A stretch of 64,000 nt of DNA from Psychrosphaera sp. F3M07 (GTDB taxonomy: Bacteria > Pseudomonadota > Gammaproteobacteria > Enterobacterales > Alteromonadaceae), in NCBI RefSeq assembly GCF_018860345.1, contig NZ_JAHKPJ010000021.1, forward strand, positions 243,173 through 307,172, read 5' to 3'. Position numbers and translations under genes: made by a program. The notes beneath the pieces are model-generated. The model was not told where the DNA came from. It saw only the letters and a list, made by a program, of their open reading frames with translations, and did no database searches. Positions 29,695 to 39,602 of the stretch are shown here, piece by piece; within the stretch, counting starts at the first letter, position 1; every line of letters begins with the position of its first letter.

Positions 29695-29727
29695 AAAAGC
29701 CAACTATCAAATAGTTGGCTTTTTTTG
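29695..29727. terminator. Terminator after DAHP synthase
   Basis: AAAAGCCAACTAT / ATAGTTGGCTTTTTTT with a 3-base loop forms a 13-bp stem with a long U-run, 32 bp past the stop. Confidence 0.92.
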
Positions 29728-29764
29728 TAAAGTTAACATACAAATAGATGTATTGGAAAAAGCT

Positions 29765-30535
29765 GTGTCTGAAACCGTTACTTTAAATCAACCAAGTATT
29801 AAGCAAACTCACCGATTACCATTTATAGATTGGTTACGAGGGATCAGTATACTGTTGATGGTGATTTACCACTTCTGTTATGACTTAGATTTGTTTGGTT
29901 ACATAGTTACCACCTTTGGTAAAGGTCCTTGGATACCATTTCGTTATGTCATAGTAGTAGGCTTTTTAACTTTAGTTGGTGTAAGTTTAGTCATCGTCCA
30001 TCAGCGACGTGTTAATTGGAAAAGCTTAAATAAACGAACGTTACAGTTACTTATCGCGTGTATATTTGTATCAGGCTCTGGCTACTTTATCGCAGCTAAT
30101 AAAATAACAATATTTGGCATATTACAATTTATATTGGTTGCGAGTTGGTTGGCATTGCCTATCATCAATAAACCTAAGTTAGCGCTAATTGTTGGTATTG
30201 CCATTTTTATAATTGGCCATAGCGTAACGTTTCCATTCTTTAATTCTGTTTGGTTGCATTGGATTGGGATGGCTGAGACGAAAAGAGCCGCACTGGATTT
30301 TGTGCCTTTGTTTCCCTGGTTAGGTGCGGTATTCGTTGGCGTGTTTTTAGGTCATTGGTTTATGTCGGAGAAAGGGCGTAAATTAGGGGCTTTTACCTTC
30401 AATAATCACCCTAATGCTGTATTGAGAAAGATTAACCAAACTATTGAAAAAATGGGACAAAATAGCTTAGTAATCTATTTAGTACACCAACCAATCATGT
30501 TTGGTGTTTTTTATGCCATTGAATATCTATATTAA
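29765..30535 (+). CDS. HGSNAT-like (DUF1624) membrane protein
   Basis: A multi-pass inner-membrane protein of about 256 residues with seven or eight hydrophobic segments. The N-terminal motif RLPFIDWLRGISILLMVIYH and the following FCYDLDLFGY are typical of the DUF1624 family, related to heparan-alpha-glucosaminide N-acetyltransferase. Such proteins are thought to move acetyl groups across the membrane, but the bacterial substrate is unknown. GTG 29765 with a GGA upstream looks better than TTG 29753. Stand-alone gene, convergent with ppsR. Confidence 0.8.
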   Translation: MSETVTLNQPSIKQTHRLPFIDWLRGISILLMVIYHFCYDLDLFGYIVTTFGKGPWIPFRYVIVVGFLTLVGVSLVIVHQRRVNWKSLNKRTLQLLIACIFVSGSGYFIAANKITIFGILQFILVASWLALPIINKPKLALIVGIAIFIIGHSVTFPFFNSVWLHWIGMAETKRAALDFVPLFPWLGAVFVGVFLGHWFMSEKGRKLGAFTFNNHPNAVLRKINQTIEKMGQNSLVIYLVHQPIMFGVFYAIEYLY

Positions 30536-30545
30536 GTTATTAACT

Positions 30546-30570
30546 TTGGTTTTAATTCTGGAAAAACCAA
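30546..30570. terminator. Hairpin between convergent genes
   Basis: TTGGTTTT / AAAACCAA with a 9-base loop fills most of the 35-bp gap between the HGSNAT-like gene and ppsR. It could end both transcripts, though the stem is weak. Confidence 0.5.
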
Positions 30571-31383
30571 TTAATACTTATGTCTTTCTAGTCCCATTTC
30601 AGAAATAACTTTGGCTGAAATCTCTTCAACAGAGAAGTGAGTCGTATTTATATAAGGGATCTTATTCTTCTTATACATGCGTTCTACTTCTCTTAATTCC
30701 ATTCTGCATTGGCGTATTGATGCGTATTTACTGTTTGCATAACGTTCGTGTCTGATTGCAGCTAATCGAGCAGGTTCGATAGTTAAGCCAAATATTTTCT
30801 TTTTATTTTGTTTTAAATCATTTGATAACTTCAAATCATCCATGTCATCTTCGATAAATGGGTAATTCGCGGCTTTAATACCGTATTGTAATGCAAGGTA
30901 TAAGCTAGTTGGCGTTTTACCACTGCGTGAAACCCCAACTAAGATCACATCTGCATCATCGTAATGTTGTGTAGTTTGTCCATCATCATTAGCCAGCGCA
31001 TAATTCATGGCACCAATTCTGTGATCATAACTTTCTTCATGAATTGAATGAGTTCTATGTAACTTAGGGGTAGGTTCAATATTTAATACTTGGGTAATCT
31101 CTTTGGTAAACGGACTCAATACATCAAAACAAATACTATCTGTTCCCTTAATTAATCTCTTAAATGCTTTTTCAACAAATGTAAAAAACACAAAAGGGCG
31201 ATTGCCTGTTGTTTTATAACGAATATTTATCTGATCACACAAGTGTAATGCTTGCGCTTCAGTTTCAATAAATGGGCTAGTTATGTGCTCAATTTCAATA
31301 GGGTATTGCGACAAGGTCGCATGTCCAATGACTTCAGCTGTAATTGCTGTTCCGTCTGATATATAAAAGGCTGTGTGGGACAT
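30571..31383 (-). CDS. ppsR: PEP synthase regulatory protein PpsR
   Basis: A DUF299-family bifunctional kinase/pyrophosphorylase that inactivates PEP synthase by ADP-dependent phosphorylation of a threonine and reactivates it by phosphorolysis. At 270 residues it has a P-loop, VGVSRSGKTPTSLYLA, and the family N-terminus AFYISDGTAITAEVIGHA. It is divergent from ppsA, its target, across a 153-bp gap, an arrangement common in gammaproteobacteria. Confidence 0.95.
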   Translation of the reverse strand: MSHTAFYISDGTAITAEVIGHATLSQYPIEIEHITSPFIETEAQALHLCDQINIRYKTTGNRPFVFFTFVEKAFKRLIKGTDSICFDVLSPFTKEITQVLNIEPTPKLHRTHSIHEESYDHRIGAMNYALANDDGQTTQHYDDADVILVGVSRSGKTPTSLYLALQYGIKAANYPFIEDDMDDLKLSNDLKQNKKKIFGLTIEPARLAAIRHERYANSKYASIRQCRMELREVERMYKKNKIPYINTTHFSVEEISAKVISEMGLERHKY

Positions 31384-31536
31384 TATTTTCTCTTGTAGTA
31401 ATAAATTAACAAAATTAATTACATTTTACCCGACCAAAAACTCGGTGTAGAATGCAGTTTCTTTGTAAGTGACCTTGTAATAATACAAAATACAGAACAC
31501 TAATTTTAACGCAACTAAAATCTTGGAGACAGCCTA

Positions 31537-33933
31537 GTGCAAAATCAACAAACGGCCCAACAATATGTGATTTGGTATCAGCAATTAGGAATGAACGATG
31601 TAAATCAAGTTGGTGGTAAAAATGCGTCGTTAGGCGAGATGATCAGCAATTTGGCTAATGCGGGAGTAAAAGTACCGGGTGGATTTGCAACAACGTCTTA
31701 TGCTTTTAATGAATTTTTAGAGCAGAGTGGATTAGAAAAACGTATTCATGATGTGTTGGACACTCTAGATGTAGAAGATGTTAATGAGCTTGCAAAAATT
31801 GGTGAGCAAATCCGCAACTGGATAATCGAAACTCCGTTTACAGACAATATAGAGCAAGCTATATCCGAATCTTACACTCAGCTTGCTGGTGAATTAGGCG
31901 AACAAGCCTCTTTTGCTGTTCGTTCATCTGCTACTGCAGAAGATATGCCTGATGCATCATTTGCCGGTCAACAAGAAACGTTTTTAAATGTTAAAGGATT
32001 AGATGCAATTAAAGTGGCAGTGAAACACGTTTATGCATCGTTATTTAATGACCGAGCCATTTCATACCGTGTCCATCAAGGTTATGACCATAAAGGTGTG
32101 GCTTTATCTGCGGGCGTACAACGTATGGTACGTTCTGATTTAGCATCTTCAGGTGTTTTATTCTCAATTGATACTGAATCTGGTTTTGAAGATGTTGTAT
32201 TTGTCACTTCTGCTTATGGTTTAGGTGAAATGGTCGTTCAGGGCGCAGTTAATCCAGATGAGTTTTATGTGCATAAGCCAACTTTAGCAGCAAATAGACC
32301 TGCCGTTGTACGTAAAACCATGGGAAGCAAAGCAATTCAAATGACCTACTCTGAAGACCAAGGTCATGGTAAACAAGTCAAAATTGAAGATGTTGATGTG
32401 GCTAAACGTAATCAGTTCTCATTAACCGAAGATGAGGTGATGGAACTGGCTAAACAAGCAGTGATCATCGAGAAACATTATGGTCGCCCAATGGACATTG
32501 AGTGGGCTAAAGATGGCTTAGATGGTCAGTTATATATAGTTCAAGCAAGACCTGAAACAGTACGTAGCAATGAAGAAACGAATGTCATAGAAACATTCCA
32601 ATTACAACAACGTGGTACCGTTATCTGTGAAGGTCGTGCTATTGGTCACAAAGTAGGTTCAGGTACGGCTAAAGTCTTAAATTCAATTGCTGAAATGGAC
32701 AAAATTTTACCTGGCGATGTATTAGTGACTGACATGACGGATCCTGATTGGGAACCAATCATGAAACGAGCTTCAGCTATCGTTACCAATCGAGGCGGTC
32801 GTACATGTCATGCAGCTATTATAGCGCGTGAGTTAGGTATTCCAGCCGTTGTTGGTTGTGGTAATGCAACAGAGACATTAACAACAGGTGATCAATTAAC
32901 GGTATCTTGTGCTGAAGGTGATACCGGCTTTATTTATAGTGAAATTTTGCCATTTGATGTAGTGACATCCAAAGTCGATGAGATGCCTGACTTACCAATT
33001 AAAGTCATGATGAATGTTGGTAACCCAGATAGAGCCTTTGATTTTGCACGTTTACCACACGCTGGAGTTGGTTTAGCGCGACTTGAATTTATTATTAATA
33101 GAATGATAGGTGTTCATCCAAAAGCATTAATAAATTATGAAAAACAAGATGCAGACCTTAAAGAAGAAATTGATGAGTTAATTGCAGGTTATGAGTCTCC
33201 GGTTGAATTTTATATTAATAAAATCAAAGAAGGTGTTGCTACTTTAGCTTCAGCCTTCTATCCAGAAAAAGTAATCGTAAGAATGTCTGATTTTAAATCT
33301 AATGAATATGCCAATTTGGTTGGTGGTGAGCAGTACGAACCAGAAGAAGAAAACCCAATGATTGGGTATCGTGGTGCCGCACGTTATATTTCTGATGACT
33401 TCAGAGAGTGTTTTGCATTGGAATGTGAAGCGTTAAAACGCGTACGTAACGACATGGGATTCACTAACGTAGAAGTGATGATCCCATTTGTTAGAACCGT
33501 AGGTGAAGCCAAAAAAGTCAGTGAATTGTTAACTGAGCATGGTTTAAAACGTGGTGACAATGGTTTACGTGTAATTATGATGTGCGAATTGCCATCTAAT
33601 GCATTGTTAGCAGATCAATTTTTGGAGTACTTTGACGGCTTTTCAATTGGGTCGAATGACTTAACTCAGCTAACGCTTGGTTTGGATAGAGATTCTGGTT
33701 TAATAGCACACTTATTCGATGAACGTGATGAAGCCATTAAGATGTTACTTGCAATGGCAATCAAAACGTGTAAAGAAAAAGGTAAGTACGTTGGCATATG
33801 TGGTCAAGGTCCATCTGATCATGAAGATTTCGCCGAATGGCTAGTTGAACAAGGCATTGATTCTGTATCGTTAAACCCTGATACAGTACTTGAAACCTGG
33901 TTATATCTAGCGGAACAACAAAAAGTTAACTAA
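31537..33933 (+). CDS. ppsA: Phosphoenolpyruvate synthase
   Basis: Makes PEP from pyruvate and ATP, the entry to gluconeogenesis. The 798-residue protein has an N-terminal ATP-grasp domain ([33 protein letters not shown]), the swivelling phosphohistidine domain with [21 protein letters not shown], and a C-terminal PEP/pyruvate-binding barrel ([32 protein letters not shown]). The regulatory threonine of PpsR control is expected beside the catalytic His in the GGRTCH motif. The start is GTG with GGAGA upstream. Confidence 0.97.
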   Translation: MQNQQTAQQYVIWYQQLGMNDVNQVGGKNASLGEMISNLANAGVKVPGGFATTSYAFNEFLEQSGLEKRIHDVLDTLDVEDVNELAKIGEQIRNWIIETPFTDNIEQAISESYTQLAGELGEQASFAVRSSATAEDMPDASFAGQQETFLNVKGLDAIKVAVKHVYASLFNDRAISYRVHQGYDHKGVALSAGVQRMVRSDLASSGVLFSIDTESGFEDVVFVTSAYGLGEMVVQGAVNPDEFYVHKPTLAANRPAVVRKTMGSKAIQMTYSEDQGHGKQVKIEDVDVAKRNQFSLTEDEVMELAKQAVIIEKHYGRPMDIEWAKDGLDGQLYIVQARPETVRSNEETNVIETFQLQQRGTVICEGRAIGHKVGSGTAKVLNSIAEMDKILPGDVLVTDMTDPDWEPIMKRASAIVTNRGGRTCHAAIIARELGIPAVVGCGNATETLTTGDQLTVSCAEGDTGFIYSEILPFDVVTSKVDEMPDLPIKVMMNVGNPDRAFDFARLPHAGVGLARLEFIINRMIGVHPKALINYEKQDADLKEEIDELIAGYESPVEFYINKIKEGVATLASAFYPEKVIVRMSDFKSNEYANLVGGEQYEPEEENPMIGYRGAARYISDDFRECFALECEALKRVRNDMGFTNVEVMIPFVRTVGEAKKVSELLTEHGLKRGDNGLRVIMMCELPSNALLADQFLEYFDGFSIGSNDLTQLTLGLDRDSGLIAHLFDERDEAIKMLLAMAIKTCKEKGKYVGICGQGPSDHEDFAEWLVEQGIDSVSLNPDTVLETWLYLAEQQKVN

Positions 33934-33966
33934 CCTATTTGAGTTGTTAGTTAACGTTTTAGGAAG

Positions 33967-33999
33967 CACGGTGTGAGTGAATTACATCGTGTTTTTTTT
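33967..33999 (+). terminator. ppsA terminator
   Basis: CACGGTGT / ACATCGTG (one G-T wobble) with a 9-base loop and an eight-T run lies about 34 bp after the ppsA stop. Confidence 0.82.
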
Positions 34000-34050
34000 G
34001 CTTAACTGATAATGAACTGAACATTGTGAAAGTAGGAAGGGAAAATGAAA

Positions 34051-34500
34051 TTAATCCATATGACATTTTTTGTATTTTTTACCCGACTGACAAGGGCAGT
34101 TATCATTTCTTTTTAACTTTATTATTGGAGTTTCAAATAACAGGCCTGTGTCGTATTTCAGCTTATTATTATCATTAATAAACGTCGAACGTTCATGTAT
34201 TTTATGATATTCATCATTTATCAATAAATGAGCAATAAACTCAACAGTATCATCTTTAAAATCTACCACATCCAAATGTACAAATTGACATGTGGAACAG
34301 GTTTCAATTAAGTCTTGTTCAGAAAAAGTGGTTAATAATCGGTCAGAACTTGTTTTAATTAAATAGCTAGTGTTACCAATAGCAAACGCTGAATAACGCG
34401 AACGCATTAATTGTTCAAAATCAGATGCCGATTTTTCTTCTTTTACTATAGGTTCACAACAATCAGAGTAGCTATCCCCAGACTTACAATAACACAGCAT
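34051..34500 (-). CDS. YchJ-like UPF0225 protein with SEC-C motifs
   Basis: A 149-residue protein of the YchJ/UPF0225 family. It has an N-terminal zinc-type motif CYCKSGDSYSDCC and a C-terminal SEC-C motif CPCQSGKKYKKCH, with an NTF2-like middle (MRSRYSAFAIGNTSYLIKT). The SEC-C motif binds zinc in SecA; the function of YchJ is unknown to me. It lies 11 bp after the sulA stop on the same strand, so it is probably transcribed with sulA from the LexA-controlled promoter. Confidence 0.88.
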   Translation of the reverse strand: MLCYCKSGDSYSDCCEPIVKEEKSASDFEQLMRSRYSAFAIGNTSYLIKTSSDRLLTTFSEQDLIETCSTCQFVHLDVVDFKDDTVEFIAHLLINDEYHKIHERSTFINDNNKLKYDTGLLFETPIIKLKRNDNCPCQSGKKYKKCHMD

Positions 34501-34511
34501 AATGACAAATT

Positions 34512-34925
34512 TTAATGATGAACAATGGCTTGATCATGAGTGTTTTTATTAAGTAAGTAAAGTGCGGTATTTACTGATTTTGCTTTTGCGTTTAATAGAG
34601 CATATTCACTTTGGTTAATTAAACCATCCCAGATCACTAACGCTGAACAATTTTCATTTCTTAGACCTTGATATGCAGTGAAAAGTATATCTGTACAATG
34701 TTTTTTATGAACGATCAGTACTTTATCTAAATTAATATTATGATGGGTTAAAATATCTTTTTTAGGTAAATGATCAGGCGCTATTAATAGGGTCCAACCA
34801 CAACAATATTCATAACGTTTAATGATTTTAATTAATTCAAAGTGAGAATTTAAATCATCTTCAGAAGGGGTGTTTAAAAGTATGGTTTCTACTAAATGTT
34901 TAGACTCTGTATTAAATATACCCAT
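34512..34925 (-). CDS. sulA: SOS cell-division inhibitor SulA
   Basis: Predicted SulA, which binds FtsZ and halts division during DNA damage. The 137-residue protein aligns with E. coli SulA across its RecA-like core: GWTLLIAPDHLPKKDIL corresponds to WQLWLTPQQKLSREWV, then LDKVLIVHKK, and ALVIWDGLINQSEYALLNAK corresponds to the SVVIGWLADDLTEEEHAEL region. It lacks part of the E. coli N-terminal tail. Two adjacent ATG codons (34928, 34925) are possible; the second has AGGA at the better six-base spacing. A canonical LexA box overlaps the ribosome binding site, supporting the identity. Confidence 0.85.
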   Translation of the reverse strand: MGIFNTESKHLVETILLNTPSEDDLNSHFELIKIIKRYEYCCGWTLLIAPDHLPKKDILTHHNINLDKVLIVHKKHCTDILFTAYQGLRNENCSALVIWDGLINQSEYALLNAKAKSVNTALYLLNKNTHDQAIVHH

Positions 34926-34933
34926 CATTATTC

Positions 34934-34949
34934 CTGTGTTTGTTAACAG
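34934..34949 (-). promoter_or_regulatory. LexA operator (SOS box) of sulA
   Basis: CTGTGTTTGTTAACAG fits the LexA consensus CTGT-N8-ACAG exactly. It starts nine bases from the likely sulA ATG, so bound LexA would cover the ribosome binding site region of the DNA. An imperfect second half-site, TACTGTATATA on the minus strand (around 34956-34966), lies just upstream. Confidence 0.88.
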
Positions 34950-35084
34950 TGGTTTTATATACAGTAGTTTATCCAGTAGTAAAACACAACACTTTTTTTA
35001 CAGCTTAATTAATATTAAAATTGCATATTTGCTATACTAAGAATATGTTTATATTAATAATTTAGGTTGGAGTACGTTTAACCA

Positions 35085-37622
35085 ATGAGCAAATATAATA
35101 AATGGATGTTAGTTTTGTTCATTTTATTCCCAATCTTGTTGTTCCTGTTTGGAATAGGAAACTCCTTTACTGACATCAGTAAACTTGCACTAAGTGAAGA
35201 TGATATCAGCATAGACATCAGGCATAAGTTCTACACAGATAAAACCAACCAATTATCCCTAAATGATGTTGTCGATAAATTAAATGACTTTGACGAATTA
35301 CCATTAAACAAAGCGAAGGTTAGCTTTGGTGAAATAGGATTTTGGTATCAAATTGATATAAAAAATGTGTTAAATCAATCTAGAGAATTAATTGTATTCT
35401 TAGATAATCCTATGATTGATATTATTAATGTTCATCAATTAAAAGAGGGGGAATACAAGTTAGTAAGGTCTTTAGGTGACAGTAACCTAGACAATATAAT
35501 TTTAGATATAGCACTTCCCAATTTTAATGTTGAATTAGATGCCGGGCAACAAACCTCGTTTTTAATTTACACAACAACAACGGGTGCAGCTAATGTACCT
35601 ATTTCTATATATGACAGTGAAAACTTTTATCGATATAAAGATGCCGTTTACCTTTTATGGGGGGCATTTATTGGTATTGTTGCAGTCATGTCAGTGTATA
35701 ACTTAATTTTATTTATTGGCACCAGAGAAAAGTTGTATGTTCTTTATATCGGTTATATCGCTATATTTTTAATCGAACTGGCTACCGTTCATGGCTATGG
35801 TGTCTACATCATGTCACTGCCATTATTCGACTTTTTCTCCAAAAATATTATCTCCATGAACTACCTTTTAGGTTACTTTACTTTGATGTTTGCTTCTCAT
35901 TACTTGAAGTTTAATGAAGAACCAGAGCGAAAGGTCACACGTTATGTCAACTATCTTAGTTATTCATACCTAGTACTCTCTGTGATATCAATATTTGTTG
36001 TGGAATATATAGCTGCACAAATATTTTTCAGTTTACAGATATTACTCTATGGTTTAGCTGTAACTATGATGTATACAAGATTAAAAGAAGGAGTTAAATG
36101 GGCCAATTTTTATATTTTTTCTTGGCTTCCGCTTCTTGTCGGAACGGCAGTAGGCCCTTTATTACTAACTGGAAATCTTGAATACAGTTTTTGGTCTCGA
36201 CATGCGCTTTTGCTGGGCGTTGTTTTTGAAATAACCTTTATGGCTATGGCATTAGCGCATAGGTTAAGAACCAGTGAAAATGATAGATTGTATCAAGCAT
36301 CTCACGATCACTTATTTGGTTTTGCTAATAGTAATTCACTAGAAGTAGCCGTTAAAGGATTAACTGAGAAATCAAATGAACCTTCTTTTTCAATAATGAT
36401 CGTATCTATTTCAAAATATGAATCGATAGTGCCTTATTTACCTAAAGAAAGCTTAAAATCAATTGTTTATCAATTTGTCAGTGATGTTGAAACTGAATTA
36501 AGCAATGAACTGTTATTAATCGACATAGATAAAGACTCTCAGTATATGAAAATGGCAATGATCCGTGAAGGTGTCTTTGCATTTTTAGTATCAAGTAATG
36601 ATGAACATTTACTTAATAATGTTATGAGTCAGTTTGCCGCTCAACAACCAATTACCTACAACAGTGGTGAATTGTCGTTGAATATTAAATGTTTAATAGG
36701 GGCTTCTACTTATACCAGTAGAATTAATAATACCAATGAGCTTGTTAATAAAGCGCAGCAAGCTATCGAATTAGCCATTGAAAATGGTAATTTGCACGGT
36801 ATTTATAATGATCATGTAAATAATAATGATCAAAGAAAAGTTATGTTAGCGTCAGATTTACAAACGGCGATTGAAGCGGGGTCATTGCAGCTTTACCATC
36901 AACCTCAGACTTCTACTTCAACAGGTATGGTTGTCGGCAGTGAAGTGCTATTACGCTGGAGTCATCCTAATTATGGCTTCATACCTCCTGATGAGTTTGT
37001 AAGAATTGCAGAAGATACAGGGATCATTAATAAGCTAAGCGAATGGGTATTTAATAAAAGTTGTGAGCACCTAGTTGAGCTGATGAAATTAGGTATCGAC
37101 AATCATATTGTATCGGTCAATATGTCGGTTCATGACGTAATGCATAATGGCTTTATTTCTTATTTAATAAGAACCATAGAAAGGTATCAATTACGCGCTG
37201 ATATGTTTGTATTAGAACTGACGGAAACGGTGTCAGTGACAGATACAAAAAAATTCACACGAAACATGCTTGAATTAAAAGACATAGGTTTTTGCCTAGC
37301 CATCGACGACTTTGGCACCGGTTACTCTTCGTTAACGTATGTCAGTAAACATCCTTTTGACAAACTAAAAATAGACAGAGAATTCATTAAGAATTTAGAT
37401 CAATCGGACAAAGATTTTACAATTGTGTCCGCAACTATAAAAATGGCTAAAAGTCTTGGGTTAGAAGTGGTCGCTGAAGGGGTTGAAGATCAGAAGACAT
37501 TGACTCTGTTAAAGTCGTTGAACTGTGAATGGGCCCAAGGTTACCATATTTCCAAACCTTTGCCATTTGAAGCATATGTTGAATGGTTGGATGAGGAATC
37601 CATCAAGAACAGTTTCAGTTGA
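35085..37622 (+). CDS. 7TMR-DISM sensor with degenerate GGDEF and EAL domains
   Basis: Predicted membrane-bound c-di-GMP phosphodiesterase of 845 residues. Order: an N-terminal membrane segment, a periplasmic 7TMR-DISM-type sensing domain (about 30-175), seven membrane helices (about 185-395), a degenerate GGDEF-like domain with no GGDEF motif (about 400-570), and an EAL domain (about 590-840). The EAL motif is changed to EVL (GSEVLLRW), but the other catalytic elements are kept: SVNMSVHD, LELTETV, IDDFGTGYSSL, LKIDREFI, EGVED and QGYHISKP. It may therefore be active. The sensed ligand is unknown. ATG at 35085 follows a GTTGGAG. Confidence 0.9.
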   Translation: MSKYNKWMLVLFILFPILLFLFGIGNSFTDISKLALSEDDISIDIRHKFYTDKTNQLSLNDVVDKLNDFDELPLNKAKVSFGEIGFWYQIDIKNVLNQSRELIVFLDNPMIDIINVHQLKEGEYKLVRSLGDSNLDNIILDIALPNFNVELDAGQQTSFLIYTTTTGAANVPISIYDSENFYRYKDAVYLLWGAFIGIVAVMSVYNLILFIGTREKLYVLYIGYIAIFLIELATVHGYGVYIMSLPLFDFFSKNIISMNYLLGYFTLMFASHYLKFNEEPERKVTRYVNYLSYSYLVLSVISIFVVEYIAAQIFFSLQILLYGLAVTMMYTRLKEGVKWANFYIFSWLPLLVGTAVGPLLLTGNLEYSFWSRHALLLGVVFEITFMAMALAHRLRTSENDRLYQASHDHLFGFANSNSLEVAVKGLTEKSNEPSFSIMIVSISKYESIVPYLPKESLKSIVYQFVSDVETELSNELLLIDIDKDSQYMKMAMIREGVFAFLVSSNDEHLLNNVMSQFAAQQPITYNSGELSLNIKCLIGASTYTSRINNTNELVNKAQQAIELAIENGNLHGIYNDHVNNNDQRKVMLASDLQTAIEAGSLQLYHQPQTSTSTGMVVGSEVLLRWSHPNYGFIPPDEFVRIAEDTGIINKLSEWVFNKSCEHLVELMKLGIDNHIVSVNMSVHDVMHNGFISYLIRTIERYQLRADMFVLELTETVSVTDTKKFTRNMLELKDIGFCLAIDDFGTGYSSLTYVSKHPFDKLKIDREFIKNLDQSDKDFTIVSATIKMAKSLGLEVVAEGVEDQKTLTLLKSLNCEWAQGYHISKPLPFEAYVEWLDEESIKNSFS

Positions 37623-37635
37623 GTTTTAGAAGGGA

Positions 37636-37664
37636 AGACGACTCATAACAGAGCCGTCTGTTTT
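37636..37664. terminator. Hairpin between convergent EAL and SPOR genes
   Basis: AGACGACTC / GAGCCGTCT, nine pairs with one mismatch and a 6-base loop, then GTTTT. It lies in the 50-bp gap between the two stops. Confidence 0.5.
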
Positions 37665-37672
37665 AAATGTTA

Positions 37673-38953
37673 TTAGTTTAGCTTAGTGACAAATCCGTTA
37701 ATTTCATTTTCTTTCAGTTGTGCCAATTCAGTTTCTGCATTGGCTTTTTCTTGAAATTTACCCGTATATAATTTCATCAATTCACCGGATTGTTTTATAA
37801 ACGTTTGTTTATCTAAACTTTGTAATTTAGTGATGATTGGGTCAGCTGAACTTAATGTACTAAAACTACCTAATTGAACGGCGTAAAAGCTACCCATACT
37901 CACAAATTTAGTGGTTGTTTGTTTAACTGGGGTATTGACGATAAATCCATCCACTCCCATTCCCTTCAGTTTTCTTAACGATACAGACGCAGATGATTTA
38001 GTTTCAAATCCTTGATAATAGATTTTGATTAAGCCGTTTATTTCCCTTGTATATGTCTGATCTTCTGCAATATTATTTTGTTTTAGATATAGATTTACGG
38101 AATTTATGTTCTTAAATACACCAATCTGAATAGTAAAGGGCATATCTTCAAATGTATCTTGTACAAGCATGCTACTTTCTTCAGGCGCTAGTTCTTCAAC
38201 TTGACTATTGATTAAAGTATCGTCAATTACACCAGTTACAGAGCTGGCTAATAAACTCGGCGCAGTGGTGATAGGAAGTGTGTCTTCAATTAACGGTGAA
38301 TCGGTTTTAACATCACTGGTTAAATCGGTATCAAGTGTTGTACTTACCGTTTGTATTGGGTCAGCACTTTCATTTTTAAAAGTGGATACAGGAGCTCGAT
38401 GACTTGGAGTGTATTTAAACCCTAAACCTACAGAGCTAGAATCGGTTAACACATTTGAACCAAAATCATAACTTCCTTCAAGTACAATACTAAATGAATC
38501 TGATACATCATATGCAAATGTCAGGTTGCTATAACCTTGTGTGGTACCTGAGTCTAAGGAAATTTGTTTAACCTCTACAGCATTTACGGCCAACCCAATG
38601 CTTGGAGTAATACTAAATTCATTGGTCAATTCAAATTTATATCCTGTTGACCAACGTAAATTAGTAAAGTCATGTTTAAAATCAACATTATTTAACTCAT
38701 AACTTAAGTCGGATAAATGATCTAAGCCTACATTTATAATGAAACCACTTTCTGTACTAGGTTTATAACCCAGTTCCATTTTAGCGCCTGAACTTGAGAA
38801 GTGATCAGAATATAATCCACTAAGTTGAAAACTAAAGGGGCTTTTTATTAATTCAGTGACTTCCATATCTTCATTTTCTGCACAAATAGCAAACGTTGAA
38901 AATATAAGTGGTGAAGTTAATAGAGTAATAAAAATAGTTTTTAATTTAGCCAT
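37673..38953 (-). CDS. Outer-membrane beta-barrel protein with two SPOR domains
   Basis: Starts with a signal peptide (hydrophobic core IFITLLTSPLIFSTFAICA). The next ~175 residues are amphipathic beta strands ending in SVGLGFKYTP, like a small OmpW/OmpA-type barrel. A low-complexity Ser/Thr-rich linker follows. The C-terminus holds two SPOR-like repeats: FTIQIGVFKNINSVNLYL to GFIVNT, and FYAVQLGSFSTLSSADPI to the end. SPOR domains bind peptidoglycan lacking stem peptides, so the protein may tie the outer membrane to the septal wall. I chose ATG 38953, with AAGGGA upstream, over TTG 38968. Divergent from the T6SS genes. Function is unknown. Confidence 0.72.
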   Translation of the reverse strand: MAKLKTIFITLLTSPLIFSTFAICAENEDMEVTELIKSPFSFQLSGLYSDHFSSSGAKMELGYKPSTESGFIINVGLDHLSDLSYELNNVDFKHDFTNLRWSTGYKFELTNEFSITPSIGLAVNAVEVKQISLDSGTTQGYSNLTFAYDVSDSFSIVLEGSYDFGSNVLTDSSSVGLGFKYTPSHRAPVSTFKNESADPIQTVSTTLDTDLTSDVKTDSPLIEDTLPITTAPSLLASSVTGVIDDTLINSQVEELAPEESSMLVQDTFEDMPFTIQIGVFKNINSVNLYLKQNNIAEDQTYTREINGLIKIYYQGFETKSSASVSLRKLKGMGVDGFIVNTPVKQTTTKFVSMGSFYAVQLGSFSTLSSADPIITKLQSLDKQTFIKQSGELMKLYTGKFQEKANAETELAQLKENEINGFVTKLN

Positions 38954-39602
38954 GTGATCCCTTAGCAAAAATACCTGTTAAAACTAAACAGCAACAATAC
39001 AGTGAAACAATTTACGATTTTAGTGTAATTGTTTTTGCACCGCTTTAATAGTGAGGTATATCAATAACCAGTCAAGTTTAGCGTCAAAATTGAATATAAA
39101 TTGTTTGAAATAAATCGATTAATTTAATAATAGCAATTACCTATCTGGTAAGACCTCGCTATTTAACAATATTTTTGCTGGGTTTTTGATAGTCAGACTG
39201 AGACGACGATCAGAAATAAAAAACTGTCTAACGCTTACCCTATATGACTTGTACGTATTTTGAACAAGTGGTCAAATTAGGTTAGGAGTTTGTATATAAC
39301 CATTAGTTTTTTTTTTAAACAAAATATAATTAAAAACTAACCAAAATGAGGCCTTTACCTAAGTAAAAATATAGGCTAGATTTTTACCACTTTATATATT
39401 TAGAGGCGTATTTTTGAACCTAGATATAAAGATTTTTATATGATGTACGTATTTTAACTTCTCTTTAGTTGACGAATCATACATTTGACTCATTGATTGT
39501 CCGATGACTTTTTTGCTCAATATTAAGATTAGTAGTGAATTTAGTTGTCAAATCATAATGAATATATTTTAAACATATAAGCTTTAAGTTAACGGAGTAA
39601 TC
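38954..39602. promoter_or_regulatory. 649-bp AT-rich region upstream of the T6SS operon
   Basis: Separates the SPOR gene from tssB. It is very AT-rich with many A and T runs, and holds no convincing open frame. I see no sigma-54 element (TGGCAC-N5-TTGCA). It should contain the promoters of tssB and of the divergent SPOR gene. Such AT-rich leaders are often silenced by H-NS-like proteins; that is inference. Confidence 0.45.
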
